A model generated the notes under the pieces. The model did not search any database. It had not been told where the DNA came from and was given only the letters and a program-made list of their open reading frames with translations. From NCBI RefSeq assembly GCF_013377905.1, contig NZ_JABKAV010000013.1, positions 1-64,000 on the forward strand: a stretch of 64,000 nt of DNA, given 5' to 3'. Source of the stretch: Hymenobacter terrestris. Lineage in GTDB: Bacteria > Bacteroidota > Bacteroidia > Cytophagales > Hymenobacteraceae. Of this stretch, positions 43,356 to 52,244 are shown one piece after another. The position numbers were made by a program, and so were the translations under genes. Every line of letters begins with the position of its first letter. Within the stretch, counting starts at the first letter, position 1.

Positions 43356-46300
43356 GCGCAGTACTGGCACTTATCGAGGTCGTCAGTTTTACGAATGGGC
43401 TCGGCTGGGTCGAGGATGCGGCGCACCAGCTGGCCCAGCAGCTCCTCGCTGTGGCGCCCGAAATCCTGGCCCTCAGCCGTCAGAAAGCCCATGTCGGCCG
43501 ACATGGGGCCAGCGGCCAGGTTGCGGAGCGAGATGATGGCCGCGTCGGCGGCGGGACGGCCCTGCTGGGCCAGCAGGAAGCGGTAGAGCCAAAGCTGGCG
43601 CACCTTGTCGGCCGAGGGGGTAGCATCGGTGAGCAGGCGCTCCACGGCCGCGGCCGGCGCTTCGTTGCGCTTCAGTAACTGCAGGTGCGACTTCTCCACG
43701 AGGCCCGATTTGTAATCCACCACCCGCAGGTCGCCGTTGGGCAGCTGGTCTACGCGGTCGGCGAGGCCGAACAGGTTTACGCGCAGCTTCTCGCCGCCCT
43801 CCAGGGCCACGTACACGGTGGCCTGCAGGGGCTCTTCGAGGCTCTGGATGCGCAGGGGCAGGGCGTCTTCCGAGTCGAGCAGGCTTTCGAGGTAACGGCG
43901 CACCAGCTGCTTGGCCACCTGGCCCAGCACGTGGTTGAGGCCCTCATCGGCGCGGGCGTGGCGGCCGGCTACCTCCTTGCGCAGGGCCTTGGCTACCATA
44001 ATCGGGGCCAGGGCCAGCAAGCCCGGAATATCGGCCGCCGTCAGGGCCGGGGCGCCGGGCGTCTGCTGCTGCGAGAAGGGCATCAGCAGCTCCTCCAGTG
44101 CCTCGTGCACGGCCGTGCCGAAGCCGTCGGGCCCGAGGGCTTCCTCCACCTCCTCGTTCTCACGGAAGCGGGCAATCCGCTGGAAATAGAACTGCAGCGA
44201 GCAGCCCAGGTACTGGTTTAGGGCCGTGGGCGAGAGACCTTTCTGCAGCAGTTCGCGCAGCGCCAGCAGCATCCCGGCGTCTTTTTCGAGGGTGAGGTCA
44301 GTGGCTTCTTTTGAACTGTTAGCTAGTAGTTGCTGACTGTCAGCTTCGTTCAACGAGAAGCTGTCAGCTAACAGCTCTAAGCTATCAACTGAAGAAGTAA
44401 CGGTCAAATCCAGCAGCTCCATCCGGGGGTTCTGCAGGGCCAGGTCGTTTTCCAGCTGCAGCAGGAAACGGCTTCGCTCGCCGGTTCGGGTACCCTCGGC
44501 GCCGGGCAGGATATGTAGCAAATCGACCTGACTGGCGCGCTGCAGTAGGCGCCAGAACTGGTGGGCGGTGGCCGCCTCGTGGTCGGCGTAGGTGGGCAGG
44601 CCGAAGGTGGTGAGCACATCGTACGGAAATAGGGAACTGTGGCGCTTGGGGGCCGGCAGCACGTTCTCGTTGCAGCTCAGGATGATGACGTGGTCGAAGT
44701 CGAGGGCGCGGGTTTCGAGCAGGCCCATCACCTGCACATCGGCAATCGGCTCGCCGCTGAAAGGCAGGCGGGTGTTGCGCATCTGCTCGTACAGAAACCG
44801 CCGGAACGAGCGCACCGACAGCCGCTGCTCCCGGCAGTCGAACACCGAGTGCAGGCGCTTGATGAGCGTGTAGAACAGGTACAGGTACTCGGCCTCGATG
44901 GCGGAATGCTGGTCCTGGTAGGCCTTTTTGAGCAGGTCGATGAGCGTGTTACAGGCCGCAATGATGTCGTCGCAGTTGTTCCAGGTGGCAAACAGGGCCG
45001 TGAGCAGCGGGTGGCCCTGGCCCAGCTCGACCAGCTCCTCGGCCGGTAGCAGCACCGCGTGGCGCTGCACAATGGCGCGGCACACCTTGTCCAGCATACC
45101 CTGCTGGTCCTCGGGTGTGTCGGGCTGCTTGTCGAGCCAGCTTTGGTAGCGGCGCAGAAACGGGTGCTGCAGCAGCTTGCTGACGGCCAAATGGTGGTAG
45201 CGGGGCACGCCGTAGCCCGTTTCCTGCGAGCCTTCGCGCACGCCGGTCAGGTGCACTTCAAACAGCAGATCCACGAGGTTGAACAGAGGCGTGCTCTGGA
45301 AATTGAGGCCCATGGTAACGTTGTACTCGGGCACCTCGCGCGGGGGCAAGCCATGAAGCACGGGCAGCAGCAGTGTTTCGTCGGGTAGCACCACGGCTAC
45401 TTTGGCCGTGGGGTTGGCCTGGCGGGCGGCGGCCAGCAACTGGCCGGCCAGCTTGCCCTGCATCGAGGAGTTGGCCACTCCCACCATGCGCACGGTGCGC
45501 GGCAGCTGGCGCAGCAACTCGGCCGGCCCACCGAAGTTTTCCCAGGGCAAATCGAGCCGCTCCTGGTACTGGCGCAGGTGCTGGCCGGCGCGGTTGGGCG
45601 AGCCGGGTTCGAGGTAGAACGCGTCGCCATCGAAGAGCACATCGGCGAGGCGGGCCTTGCGCAGGTGGCGTATAAGTCGCTCCTCCGCCTTCGACAGGAA
45701 GCCCAGGCCCACGAACACGTGCCGGGGCAGGGTTTCGCCGGCCTCCAGCTGCTCGCGCACCCGGCGCTGGGCCAGCCGGTAGGCCAGGCCGGGGTAGGCC
45801 AGTCGGTCGCGGCGCATCCGTTTTTTCAGGCGCAGGTACACCTTGTCGAGGTCGTCCCAGAAGCGGAAATAGGCCGTGGTTGAGCTCGGAAGCTGGTATT
45901 CGGCGCCCAAATCCCAGCGCTCCAAGGCCTTGGCCTGGCTCAGGTACTCGAACACCTTGCGGGGCGAGGCCAGGTTCTGGTCGAGGCTCGAAAAATCCTG
46001 CAGCAGCAGCGCCGACCACCCCACAAACTGGTCGAAATTGAGCTGCGGGTCGATGTCCTGCAGAATCTCAAACAGCAGCAGCTGCAAGGCAATCGGCTCC
46101 TCGACGCGCACGCCGGCCAGCTCCACCATGTAGTCTTCCATCGAAGCCACCCGCGGGCTCCATACCGCCTGACCGGCCTCGGCGGCCAGACTCAGCTCGT
46201 TCTGCAGGTACACCACCGCCCGCCGTGTGGGCACCACCAGTACCAGCTCCGACAGCTCGCCGCCGGGCCCGCCGTACTGGGCCACCAACTCGCGGGCTAC

Positions 46301-46396
46301 CCGGGTCAGGAAGGGCGTGGCGTCGGGCAAAGTGGCAGTGGGCGGCAGCGTGGGGGCAGCGGCGAAAAGGGGCAGGTCGGGGAGGGAAGTGGGCAT
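43331..46396 (-). CDS. addB: AddB-like PD-(D/E)XK nuclease/inactive helicase of double-strand break repair
   Basis: A 1021-residue protein. The N-terminal two thirds are a UvrD-like fold without a usable Walker A. The C-terminal nuclease (about 735-1021) has the His motif FGTAVHEALEEL, VVDYKSG (Asp/Lys of PD-(D/E)XK) and QLWLYRFLL. A Cys in YLGCSLQFYF and the final CQYCAYRGIC give the four ligands of an AddB/Cas4-type iron-sulfur cluster. With AddA it would resect broken DNA ends. Odd feature: residues about 672-698 are encoded by a palindromic repeat (44313-44377), an in-frame Ser/Leu/Ala-rich insertion. addA lies 2.4 kb away, beyond an MFS gene. Confidence 0.85.
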   Translation of the reverse strand: MPTSLPDLPLFAAAPTLPPTATLPDATPFLTRVARELVAQYGGPGGELSELVLVVPTRRAVVYLQNELSLAAEAGQAVWSPRVASMEDYMVELAGVRVEEPIALQLLLFEILQDIDPQLNFDQFVGWSALLLQDFSSLDQNLASPRKVFEYLSQAKALERWDLGAEYQLPSSTTAYFRFWDDLDKVYLRLKKRMRRDRLAYPGLAYRLAQRRVREQLEAGETLPRHVFVGLGFLSKAEERLIRHLRKARLADVLFDGDAFYLEPGSPNRAGQHLRQYQERLDLPWENFGGPAELLRQLPRTVRMVGVANSSMQGKLAGQLLAAARQANPTAKVAVVLPDETLLLPVLHGLPPREVPEYNVTMGLNFQSTPLFNLVDLLFEVHLTGVREGSQETGYGVPRYHHLAVSKLLQHPFLRRYQSWLDKQPDTPEDQQGMLDKVCRAIVQRHAVLLPAEELVELGQGHPLLTALFATWNNCDDIIAACNTLIDLLKKAYQDQHSAIEAEYLYLFYTLIKRLHSVFDCREQRLSVRSFRRFLYEQMRNTRLPFSGEPIADVQVMGLLETRALDFDHVIILSCNENVLPAPKRHSSLFPYDVLTTFGLPTYADHEAATAHQFWRLLQRASQVDLLHILPGAEGTRTGERSRFLLQLENDLALQNPRMELLDLTVTSSVDSLELLADSFSLNEADSQQLLANSSKEATDLTLEKDAGMLLALRELLQKGLSPTALNQYLGCSLQFYFQRIARFRENEEVEEALGPDGFGTAVHEALEELLMPFSQQQTPGAPALTAADIPGLLALAPIMVAKALRKEVAGRHARADEGLNHVLGQVAKQLVRRYLESLLDSEDALPLRIQSLEEPLQATVYVALEGGEKLRVNLFGLADRVDQLPNGDLRVVDYKSGLVEKSHLQLLKRNEAPAAAVERLLTDATPSADKVRQLWLYRFLLAQQGRPAADAAIISLRNLAAGPMSADMGFLTAEGQDFGRHSEELLGQLVRRILDPAEPIRKTDDLDKCQYCAYRGICAR
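44313..44377. repeat. palindromic repeat inside addB, in frame
   Basis: Arms GAACTGTTAGCT...CTGTCAGCTTC (44313-44347) and GAAGCTGTCAGCTAACAGCT (44357 on, to 44377) are imperfect inverted copies. It is read through on the minus strand as ELLADSFSLNEADSQQLLANS. The stretch is less GC-rich than the rest of addB. Confidence 0.75.
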
Positions 46397-46502
46397 GCGC
46401 GGCGGGTCAGGAAATCTACTTAAAGGTACAGTGCCTTTCGCTCAGAAACCGGCTTCTGTTCGCAGAAAAACCTAAGTTGCGGAGTGGGTTGCGGAGAACG
46501 AC

Positions 46503-46611
46503 GTAGGGGCGGGGCTTGTCCCCGCCCGCCATTACACAGTAGCGTTGAACGGCGGATAAAGGCCGCAATGCCTCGTTTCAGCGGCGGGCGGGGGGCAAGC
46601 CCCGCCCCTAC
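46503..46611. repeat. interspersed repeat family 2 (GTAGGGGCGGGG type)
   Basis: Arms GTAGGGGCGGGGCTTGTCCC (46503 on) and GGCAAGCCCCGCCCCTAC (46594-46611) flank an interior with TTGAACGGCGGATAAAGG and CAATGCCTCGTTTC. The interior is shared with the copy at 9538-9711. It fills most of the gap before the orphan gene at 46664. Confidence 0.85.
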
Positions 46612-46663
46612 ATCGCCCTCCACAACTTGATTTACTAAAGACTACTCTGATTCGCCCAACCGT

Positions 46664-47344
46664 ATGCCGTTCACTGTTCAAAAAACCATTACTCCGCCGC
46701 CCGTTTTCCCCGGAACTACTACTTGGGAGTACGTGAAGGCCGCGCCGCTGTTGGTGGGCGGAGTGGCGGCAGCAGTGCTGATGGGAATCGTTGTACTGCC
46801 CATCTTGCTGGTGCTGGGGACGCGGGAGAAATTAGCACAGCTAATTCGAAACGGCCGGCAACGGCTGGGCTACCCATCGCTGCCCGTGCCGCCGCCAGAG
46901 GTAGAGGAGCCCGCGGTGCTGTTTCGTAACGGCCAGCTGGAACTGATTGGTATTTATCAGGAGCGAGAAGAGGTAGGAGCGGAGCTGCTGGACTTGTTTA
47001 ATAAGTGGGAGGAGTTGGCTTCTCAAGAACAATACTACCCCAGCCTATACCTTCTGCAAACCATCCCCGAAATACCCGGTCTGCATGGGCAAATCGTGAG
47101 CGACTTATGCCGTGAGTGGTCCGACGGACTTTTCCTGCAACTGGTGGAACCTCATCCGGAGCAGGAGCCCGCCGGAACCACCTGGCTGATGTATCTGGAA
47201 CTGGCTACTCTGCGCTGGCACCGGGTAGTTGAAACGAATGACTATTACTTGCACCCCGAAGCGTCAGAGCCGGAGCATGGGGCGTTCGATGGCTTGAACC
47301 CGGCGGGAGAAAAGCTGGAGTTGCGGGTGCAAACGGACGCTTAG
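46664..47344 (+). CDS. hypothetical protein with one N-terminal membrane helix
   Basis: A 226-residue protein. About residues 26-50 form a strong hydrophobic helix (PLLVGGVAAAVLMGIVVLPI). The rest is soluble and acidic (repeated Glu/Leu/Trp, for example FNKWEELASQEQYYPSLYLL). No family was recognised. It is the only plus-strand gene between addB and the MFS gene. Codon use with GC-rich third positions supports a real gene. It ends 20 bp from the convergent MFS gene. Confidence 0.6.
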   Translation: MPFTVQKTITPPPVFPGTTTWEYVKAAPLLVGGVAAAVLMGIVVLPILLVLGTREKLAQLIRNGRQRLGYPSLPVPPPEVEEPAVLFRNGQLELIGIYQEREEVGAELLDLFNKWEELASQEQYYPSLYLLQTIPEIPGLHGQIVSDLCREWSDGLFLQLVEPHPEQEPAGTTWLMYLELATLRWHRVVETNDYYLHPEASEPEHGAFDGLNPAGEKLELRVQTDA

Positions 47345-47364
47345 TAGCCGAAATCCCACAGCAC

Positions 47365-48603
47365 TTACTCATTCACCGGCACCACGTAGCTGGCCAGCGA
47401 GCGGGCGGCCAGGGCTACGCTGATGAGGGTGAGCACGGCCGCCAGAATGAAGGGTGCGCCAGGGAAATATACCGGGGCCGCGGGGCGGGTGAAGTAGGAG
47501 AACAGGCTCGTCATGAGTACCGGACCCACGATGGAGGTGAGGCTCATCAGGCTGGTGAGGGCGCCTTGCAGCTCGCCCTGCTCGTTGGCCGGCACCTGGC
47601 CCGAAATGATGCCCTGCAACGCCGGGCCGGCAATGCCGCCCAGGCAGTAAGGTACCAGAAACGCGAACATCATCCAGCTCTTACTGGCAAACGCGAACAG
47701 TACGAAGCCCAGCGCATACAGCAGCAACCCCAAGTACACCGACCGTTTGGGGCCCAGTACCGGGTTGATGCGCCGGATGAGCCCGCCCTGCACAACGGCC
47801 ACCAGCAGCCCGATGGCGGCCAGCGAGTAGCCCACCCACTTTTCGCTCCAGCTGAATTTCTCCATCACGTAGTACGTCCAGGTGCTTTGGGTGGCGTGGG
47901 CGGCTACGTAGAGGAAGAGCAGGGAGGCCACCAGCCCCAGAATAACGGGGTAGCGCCCCAGCATCCGGAGGCTGCCGATGGGGTTGGCCCGCTTCCAGGC
48001 AAACATCCGCCGCCGCTCAATGGGCAACGATTCGGGTAGCACGAAGTAGCCGTACACCACGTTGAGCAGCGTGAGGGCGGCGGCGGCCAGAAACGGCAGT
48101 TGGTGGCTGTATTCGCCCAGCACCCCGCCCAGCAACGGCCCCAGAATGAAGCCCAGCCCAAACGCAGCCCCAATCAACCCGAAGTTCTGGGCCCGCTTTT
48201 CGGGCGTCGAAACGTCGGCAATGTAGGCGGAGGCCGTTGTGACGCTGGCCCCGGTGATGCCCGCAATGGCCCGGCCCACAAACAGCCAGGCCAGGGTGGG
48301 GGCGAAGGCCAGAAACAGGTAATCGATGCCGAAACCCAATAGCGAAAACAGCAGCACCGGCCGCCGACCAAACTGGTCGGAGAGGTTGCCCAGCACCGGC
48401 GAAAACAGGAACTGCATGGCCGCGTAGGCAAACACCAGCCAGCCGCCCACCTGCGCCGCCTCGCTCACGGTGCCCCCGGTCAGGTGCTGAATCAGCTTCG
48501 GAATTACGGGAATGATGATGCCGATGCCCGTTACATCCAGCAGCAGCGTGATAAAGATAAACGTGAGGGCCGAGCGGGGCGCGGGCGTAACGGTGGGTTC
48601 CAT
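47365..48603 (-). CDS. MFS transporter, TetA-like drug efflux type
   Basis: A 412-residue protein with 12 predicted membrane helices. The N-terminal helix [18 protein letters not shown] and the loop-2-3 motif [17 protein letters not shown] (motif A of drug:H+ antiporters) mark the TCR/Tet subgroup; [11 protein letters not shown] is in helix 4. Likely a drug or metabolite efflux pump of the inner membrane. The start is ATG 48603; a -7 box lies at 48628-48635. It separates addB from addA. Confidence 0.9.
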   Translation of the reverse strand: MEPTVTPAPRSALTFIFITLLLDVTGIGIIIPVIPKLIQHLTGGTVSEAAQVGGWLVFAYAAMQFLFSPVLGNLSDQFGRRPVLLFSLLGFGIDYLFLAFAPTLAWLFVGRAIAGITGASVTTASAYIADVSTPEKRAQNFGLIGAAFGLGFILGPLLGGVLGEYSHQLPFLAAAALTLLNVVYGYFVLPESLPIERRRMFAWKRANPIGSLRMLGRYPVILGLVASLLFLYVAAHATQSTWTYYVMEKFSWSEKWVGYSLAAIGLLVAVVQGGLIRRINPVLGPKRSVYLGLLLYALGFVLFAFASKSWMMFAFLVPYCLGGIAGPALQGIISGQVPANEQGELQGALTSLMSLTSIVGPVLMTSLFSYFTRPAAPVYFPGAPFILAAVLTLISVALAARSLASYVVPVNE

Positions 48604-48627
48604 GAAAGCGGCAAAACGGGCAGGCCG

Positions 48628-48635
48628 CAAAGGTA
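48628..48635 (-). promoter_or_regulatory. -7 element of the MFS gene
   Basis: Minus-strand TACCTTTG, 24 nt upstream of the ATG at 48603. Confidence 0.5.
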
Positions 48636-48703
48636 GGCGGTTCCAAGCCGGCTTACAGCCGCCAAATCAGGCATAGCGAACTGGGGGTGGAACAGAACTA
48701 GGA

Positions 48704-48740
48704 GGAATGTCATTCTTCGCTGCGCTCTGAATGACGTTCC
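48704..48740. repeat. hairpin repeat, family 4 (GTCATTC type), opposite orientation
   Basis: GGAATGTCATTC / GAATGACGTTCC with loop TTCGCTGCGCTCT, the reverse complement layout of the copy at 21762-21800. Confidence 0.75.
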
Positions 48741-48759
48741 CTTTGACTCATTCGCAGAA

Positions 48760-51700
48760 CTACGCCTCCCACTCCACCACTTCCCGGGTATCAAAGTAAT
48801 ATAGCACGCAGCGCACCTGCTCGTAGCCTAACTGCCGGAATAGGGCCGCGTACTGCTGCAGCGGCACCCGGTGCCGGAACTCGGTGGGCGGCAGCTTGAA
48901 ATCGAGCAGCGTTACACTCCGGCCTAAGCCGTCGGGCGTGGTTTCGAATACGATGCGGTCGGGCTTGTAGTCCTGCTTGCGGGTGCCGCCCACCAGAATT
49001 TCGCGTTCGGCCTCGGCCACCACCTGGTCGCTGAAGTAATGGGCCAGCCGCGCATCGTCGGTTACCTCGCGCAGCTTGGCCAGCAGCGTGGGGCGCTCCT
49101 GTAGGCTGATAAGACCCTCGGCCGCGAGCTGAGATGCCACTCGCTCCACGTCGGCGGCCTGCCGTACGCGGCGCAGGGCGTAGTGCAGACGGCGGTTCCA
49201 CTCGCGTTGCTCCTGCTGCTCATCAAAATCGAATACGGTGTTGGCGTGCCGCCGCAGCCGCAGCCGCTGCTCCCAGGGCGTGCTGGTGAGGTTGGTGAGC
49301 AGAAGCTGGTTGCTGGCTGGCATTTGCTGGCTCGTTGCTTTTTTGGCCGGGGAGTTATCAGCCAACAACTCCGAGCTAACAGCTTCACTCAACGTGTACG
49401 CAATTTGCTCGTCGTCCCAGTGGCCGGTGCTTACCAGGTAGCGGTGCAGCAGCTCGGCCACGGTGGCGGCGGGCTTGTCGGAGCTGGTTTCACCGTCGTC
49501 GTTCTTGCTGCTGGCTTTGGTGGGTTTGGGCTTTTTGGTGATGACATAGAGGCGGTGCTTCGGGCGAGTAAAGGCCACGTAGAGCATGTTTAAGCCCTCC
49601 AGAAACGTCTTTTCCAGCTCCTCGGTGTACTGCGCGGCCAGGGGTGTGAGCAGCAGGTCCTGCTTCTGGCTGAGCACGGCCACGCCGGGCATATCGGCCA
49701 CCGGCCGGTCGGCCACGTTGGGTAGCCGCCCCCATAGCAGCGTGCCCATAAACGGCCGCAGGCTCCAATCAGCAAATGGCACAATCACCACGCCGTAGGC
49801 GAGGCCCTTAGCCTTGTGCACCGTAGTTATGGTAAGCGCGTCGCGGCCGGCGGGGGCGTTGATGCTCAGGCTGCTCTTCTTCTGGTCCCAGTAAGCCAGG
49901 AAGTTGTTGAGGTTGTTGCCGTAGCGCAGGCTATATTCGAGCGTCAGGTCCAGAAACCGGAACAGGTACTCGCGCTCCGCCGCTCGGTCCAGCAGGCCAA
50001 ACAGGCCCAGCAGCCGTTCCGTCAACTCGTAGAGGCCCAGGTTGCCGGTTTCCTTCTCCTTGAGGTCGTAGCCCAGCGTGCGCAGCTCCTCAAAAAATGG
50101 CTCGGCCGCCTTGTCGTTGGCCAGCTCGGCCCAGCGCCGGGCCCGGTCGGGGGTGGGGGCGTGGCCGCGCACCACGCGGTCGACCAGCAGCAGAGCCTCG
50201 GCGCGGGCCAGCGTGTCATCAGGCCGATTCAGCACCCGAAACACCGCTACCAGCAGGTTCACCACCTCGGCAAATTCCAACGACAGCGAATCGGCCGAAA
50301 TAATATCGTAGCCCCGCTCTTTCAGGAATTTGGCGGTGTGGCGGCTGTTGCCGCGGGTGCGGCAGAGCACGGCAATATCCTGCAGCCGGTAGCCGTCGGC
50401 CAGTGCCTGCTGTACCAGTTGCAGCGTGAGATAAAGCGTGCTTTCGGCGTAGTCGAGCGTCTGGTACGCCAGAAAGCCGGGCAGCGTGTCGGGCGTGAAG
50501 GTGCCGTGGGCCGCGTCGTAGCGGGTAGCGGGCGCGTCGTCGTCGGTAAACAGCAGCTCCACATGGGCCCGCGCCGCCTCCTCACCGGGCGGACTTTGCT
50601 GGGTGAAGCCTTCATCGAACAGGCTCTGCACCAGCGGCAGCGCGCCGTGGGTGGCGCTTACGTGGCCGAAAAAGGCGTTGTTGAACTCGATGATGTCGCG
50701 CCCCGAGCGATAGTTCACGTTCAGGTTGCGGGCCTCCAGGGCGGGGGTGATGGTCTGGTAGCGGTCGGCCAGGCGCTGGCGGGTTTCGGGGTCGGGCACC
50801 CGGTCGTAGAGGTGGCTGGTTTCCTTCTTATAGAGGCGCAGAATCTGCTCCATTTCGCCGCCCCGCCAGCGGTAAATGGCCTGCTTAGCGTCGCCCACAG
50901 CCAGATTGAGGTGGCCGCTGCCCAGCGCGTTTTCCACCAGCGGCAGCAGGTTATTCCACTGCAGCACCGAGGTGTCCTGAAACTCGTCAATCAACAGATG
51001 CTGGTACCGGTCGCCCATGCGCTCATACAGGAACGGCACCGGCTCGTGCAGCACAATCTGGGCAATGCGGCGGTTGAACTCGGCAATCAGCACCACGTTC
51101 CGGTCGCGGCTGAGTTGCTCCACGGCCTTGCTCAGCTCGCTCAGCAAGCTCACCTGAAACACGTAGGGCAGCATGCCGGCCGCCAGCAGGTAGCTGGGCA
51201 GCAGGCGCGTCCGTATCTCCTGGAGCCGCTCGAACGTGTGGGCCAGCGCCGGCGCCACGGCCGCTACATCGGCTTCGCGGCCCTGCTTTTTGGCGGCGGC
51301 GCTGCCCCATTTATCGGTTTCCAGAGTTTTGAGGGCGGTGGCCGTCGGGAAGCTGGCGTCTTTGGCGGGGGCCTCCAGCCAGCGGTGCCAGTTCTGGAAA
51401 TGGCCATAGATGCCGTTGGCCCCGCTGGCCAGGTGTTCGGGTTCCAGCCCGGCCTCGGCCAGCGCATCGAGCGCCAGGGCAGCCGTTTGCTGCACCAGCG
51501 CCTCAATTTCCTGCTGCCGGGCCCGCAGGCCCTCGTGCAGCCGCCGGTAGTCGGCCAGGCTCAGCACCTGCAGTTGCTGCATAGCCTCGTGCACCGGCTC
51601 GCTCAGCAGAAACTGCCCAAACTCGACCAGCTCCTCGGGCAGGTTGTTCCAGCTCTTGCCTTCCTCAGCCTTGTTAAGCGCGAAGTCGGAAATCGTGCGC

Positions 51701-52236
51701 GAAAGCAAATCGGCGTTCGGGTCGCGGTTCACCCGGTCGAGCACTAGCGCCACCGCACCCTGCAGCACCAGGGAGCTATCCAGCTCTACCTCAAACGTGG
51801 CCGGCAGCCCCAGCTCGCGGGTAAAGGCCGTCACGATGCGCTGCACAAACGAGTCGATGGTGCTCACCGCAAAATCGGCGTAGTGGTAGAGGGCCAGTCG
51901 GAACGTGGCCGCCGCCCGCTCCCGCAGCACCCGTTCGCGCTCCTCGGCTGTTTCCAGGTGGGCCAGCGGCCCTTCGGCGGCCAGCTCCCGGGCAATATCG
52001 GCCAGCAGCGGGTCGTGCTGGCCCTCGGGCAGGCGCGCAAACCGCCGCAACGCCTCCAGAATCCGCTTCTTCATCTCGCCCGCCGCATCGTTGGTGAACG
52101 TGATGGCCAGAATCCGCTTGAAGTAACCGGCCTCCTCCGAGCCCAGCGCCAGCTTCAGGTATTCCTTGGTGAGTTGGTAGGTTTTGCCGGAGCCGGCCGA
52201 AGACGAGTAGATGCGGAAGGTAGGCTGGGAGGGCAT
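48760..52236 (-). CDS. addA: AddA-like UvrD-family helicase with C-terminal PD-(D/E)XK nuclease
   Basis: A 1158-residue protein. Walker A SSAGSGKTYQLT (about 9-20), ITFTNDAAGEMKKRI, the DEFQDTS motif II and DAKQAIYRWRGGE motif III identify a superfamily 1A helicase. A later TVHKAKGL and VAFTRPKHRLYV are motifs V and VI. The C-terminal nuclease has YKPDRI, LLDFKL and LQQYAALF. Two oddities: residues about 951-979 are encoded by a palindromic repeat, and the first 20 codons recur upstream at 52839-52895. A low-GC gene lies between the two copies. The start at 52236 (MPSQPTFRIYSSS) gives an intact protein. Confidence 0.9.
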   Translation of the reverse strand: MPSQPTFRIYSSSAGSGKTYQLTKEYLKLALGSEEAGYFKRILAITFTNDAAGEMKKRILEALRRFARLPEGQHDPLLADIARELAAEGPLAHLETAEERERVLRERAAATFRLALYHYADFAVSTIDSFVQRIVTAFTRELGLPATFEVELDSSLVLQGAVALVLDRVNRDPNADLLSRTISDFALNKAEEGKSWNNLPEELVEFGQFLLSEPVHEAMQQLQVLSLADYRRLHEGLRARQQEIEALVQQTAALALDALAEAGLEPEHLASGANGIYGHFQNWHRWLEAPAKDASFPTATALKTLETDKWGSAAAKKQGREADVAAVAPALAHTFERLQEIRTRLLPSYLLAAGMLPYVFQVSLLSELSKAVEQLSRDRNVVLIAEFNRRIAQIVLHEPVPFLYERMGDRYQHLLIDEFQDTSVLQWNNLLPLVENALGSGHLNLAVGDAKQAIYRWRGGEMEQILRLYKKETSHLYDRVPDPETRQRLADRYQTITPALEARNLNVNYRSGRDIIEFNNAFFGHVSATHGALPLVQSLFDEGFTQQSPPGEEAARAHVELLFTDDDAPATRYDAAHGTFTPDTLPGFLAYQTLDYAESTLYLTLQLVQQALADGYRLQDIAVLCRTRGNSRHTAKFLKERGYDIISADSLSLEFAEVVNLLVAVFRVLNRPDDTLARAEALLLVDRVVRGHAPTPDRARRWAELANDKAAEPFFEELRTLGYDLKEKETGNLGLYELTERLLGLFGLLDRAAEREYLFRFLDLTLEYSLRYGNNLNNFLAYWDQKKSSLSINAPAGRDALTITTVHKAKGLAYGVVIVPFADWSLRPFMGTLLWGRLPNVADRPVADMPGVAVLSQKQDLLLTPLAAQYTEELEKTFLEGLNMLYVAFTRPKHRLYVITKKPKPTKASSKNDDGETSSDKPAATVAELLHRYLVSTGHWDDEQIAYTLSEAVSSELLADNSPAKKATSQQMPASNQLLLTNLTSTPWEQRLRLRRHANTVFDFDEQQEQREWNRRLHYALRRVRQAADVERVASQLAAEGLISLQERPTLLAKLREVTDDARLAHYFSDQVVAEAEREILVGGTRKQDYKPDRIVFETTPDGLGRSVTLLDFKLPPTEFRHRVPLQQYAALFRQLGYEQVRCVLYYFDTREVVEWEA
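49302..49386. repeat. palindromic repeat inside addA, in frame
   Basis: GAAGCTGGTTGCTGGCTGG (49302-49320) pairs imperfectly with CCAACAACTCCGAGCTAACA (49362 on, ending GCTTC at 49386). It is translated on the minus strand as SSELLADNSPAKKATSQQ and onward, resembling the repeat-encoded ELLADS...SQQ stretch of addB. Confidence 0.6.
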
Positions 52237-52244
52237 AGAAGGAA

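Noticed and set aside
49816..51747. 643-codon open frame on the plus strand opposite addA
   Set aside because: It lies entirely within addA, is His/Gln/Arg/Val-rich as antisense frames of GC-rich genes are, and has no recognisable domain or start context.
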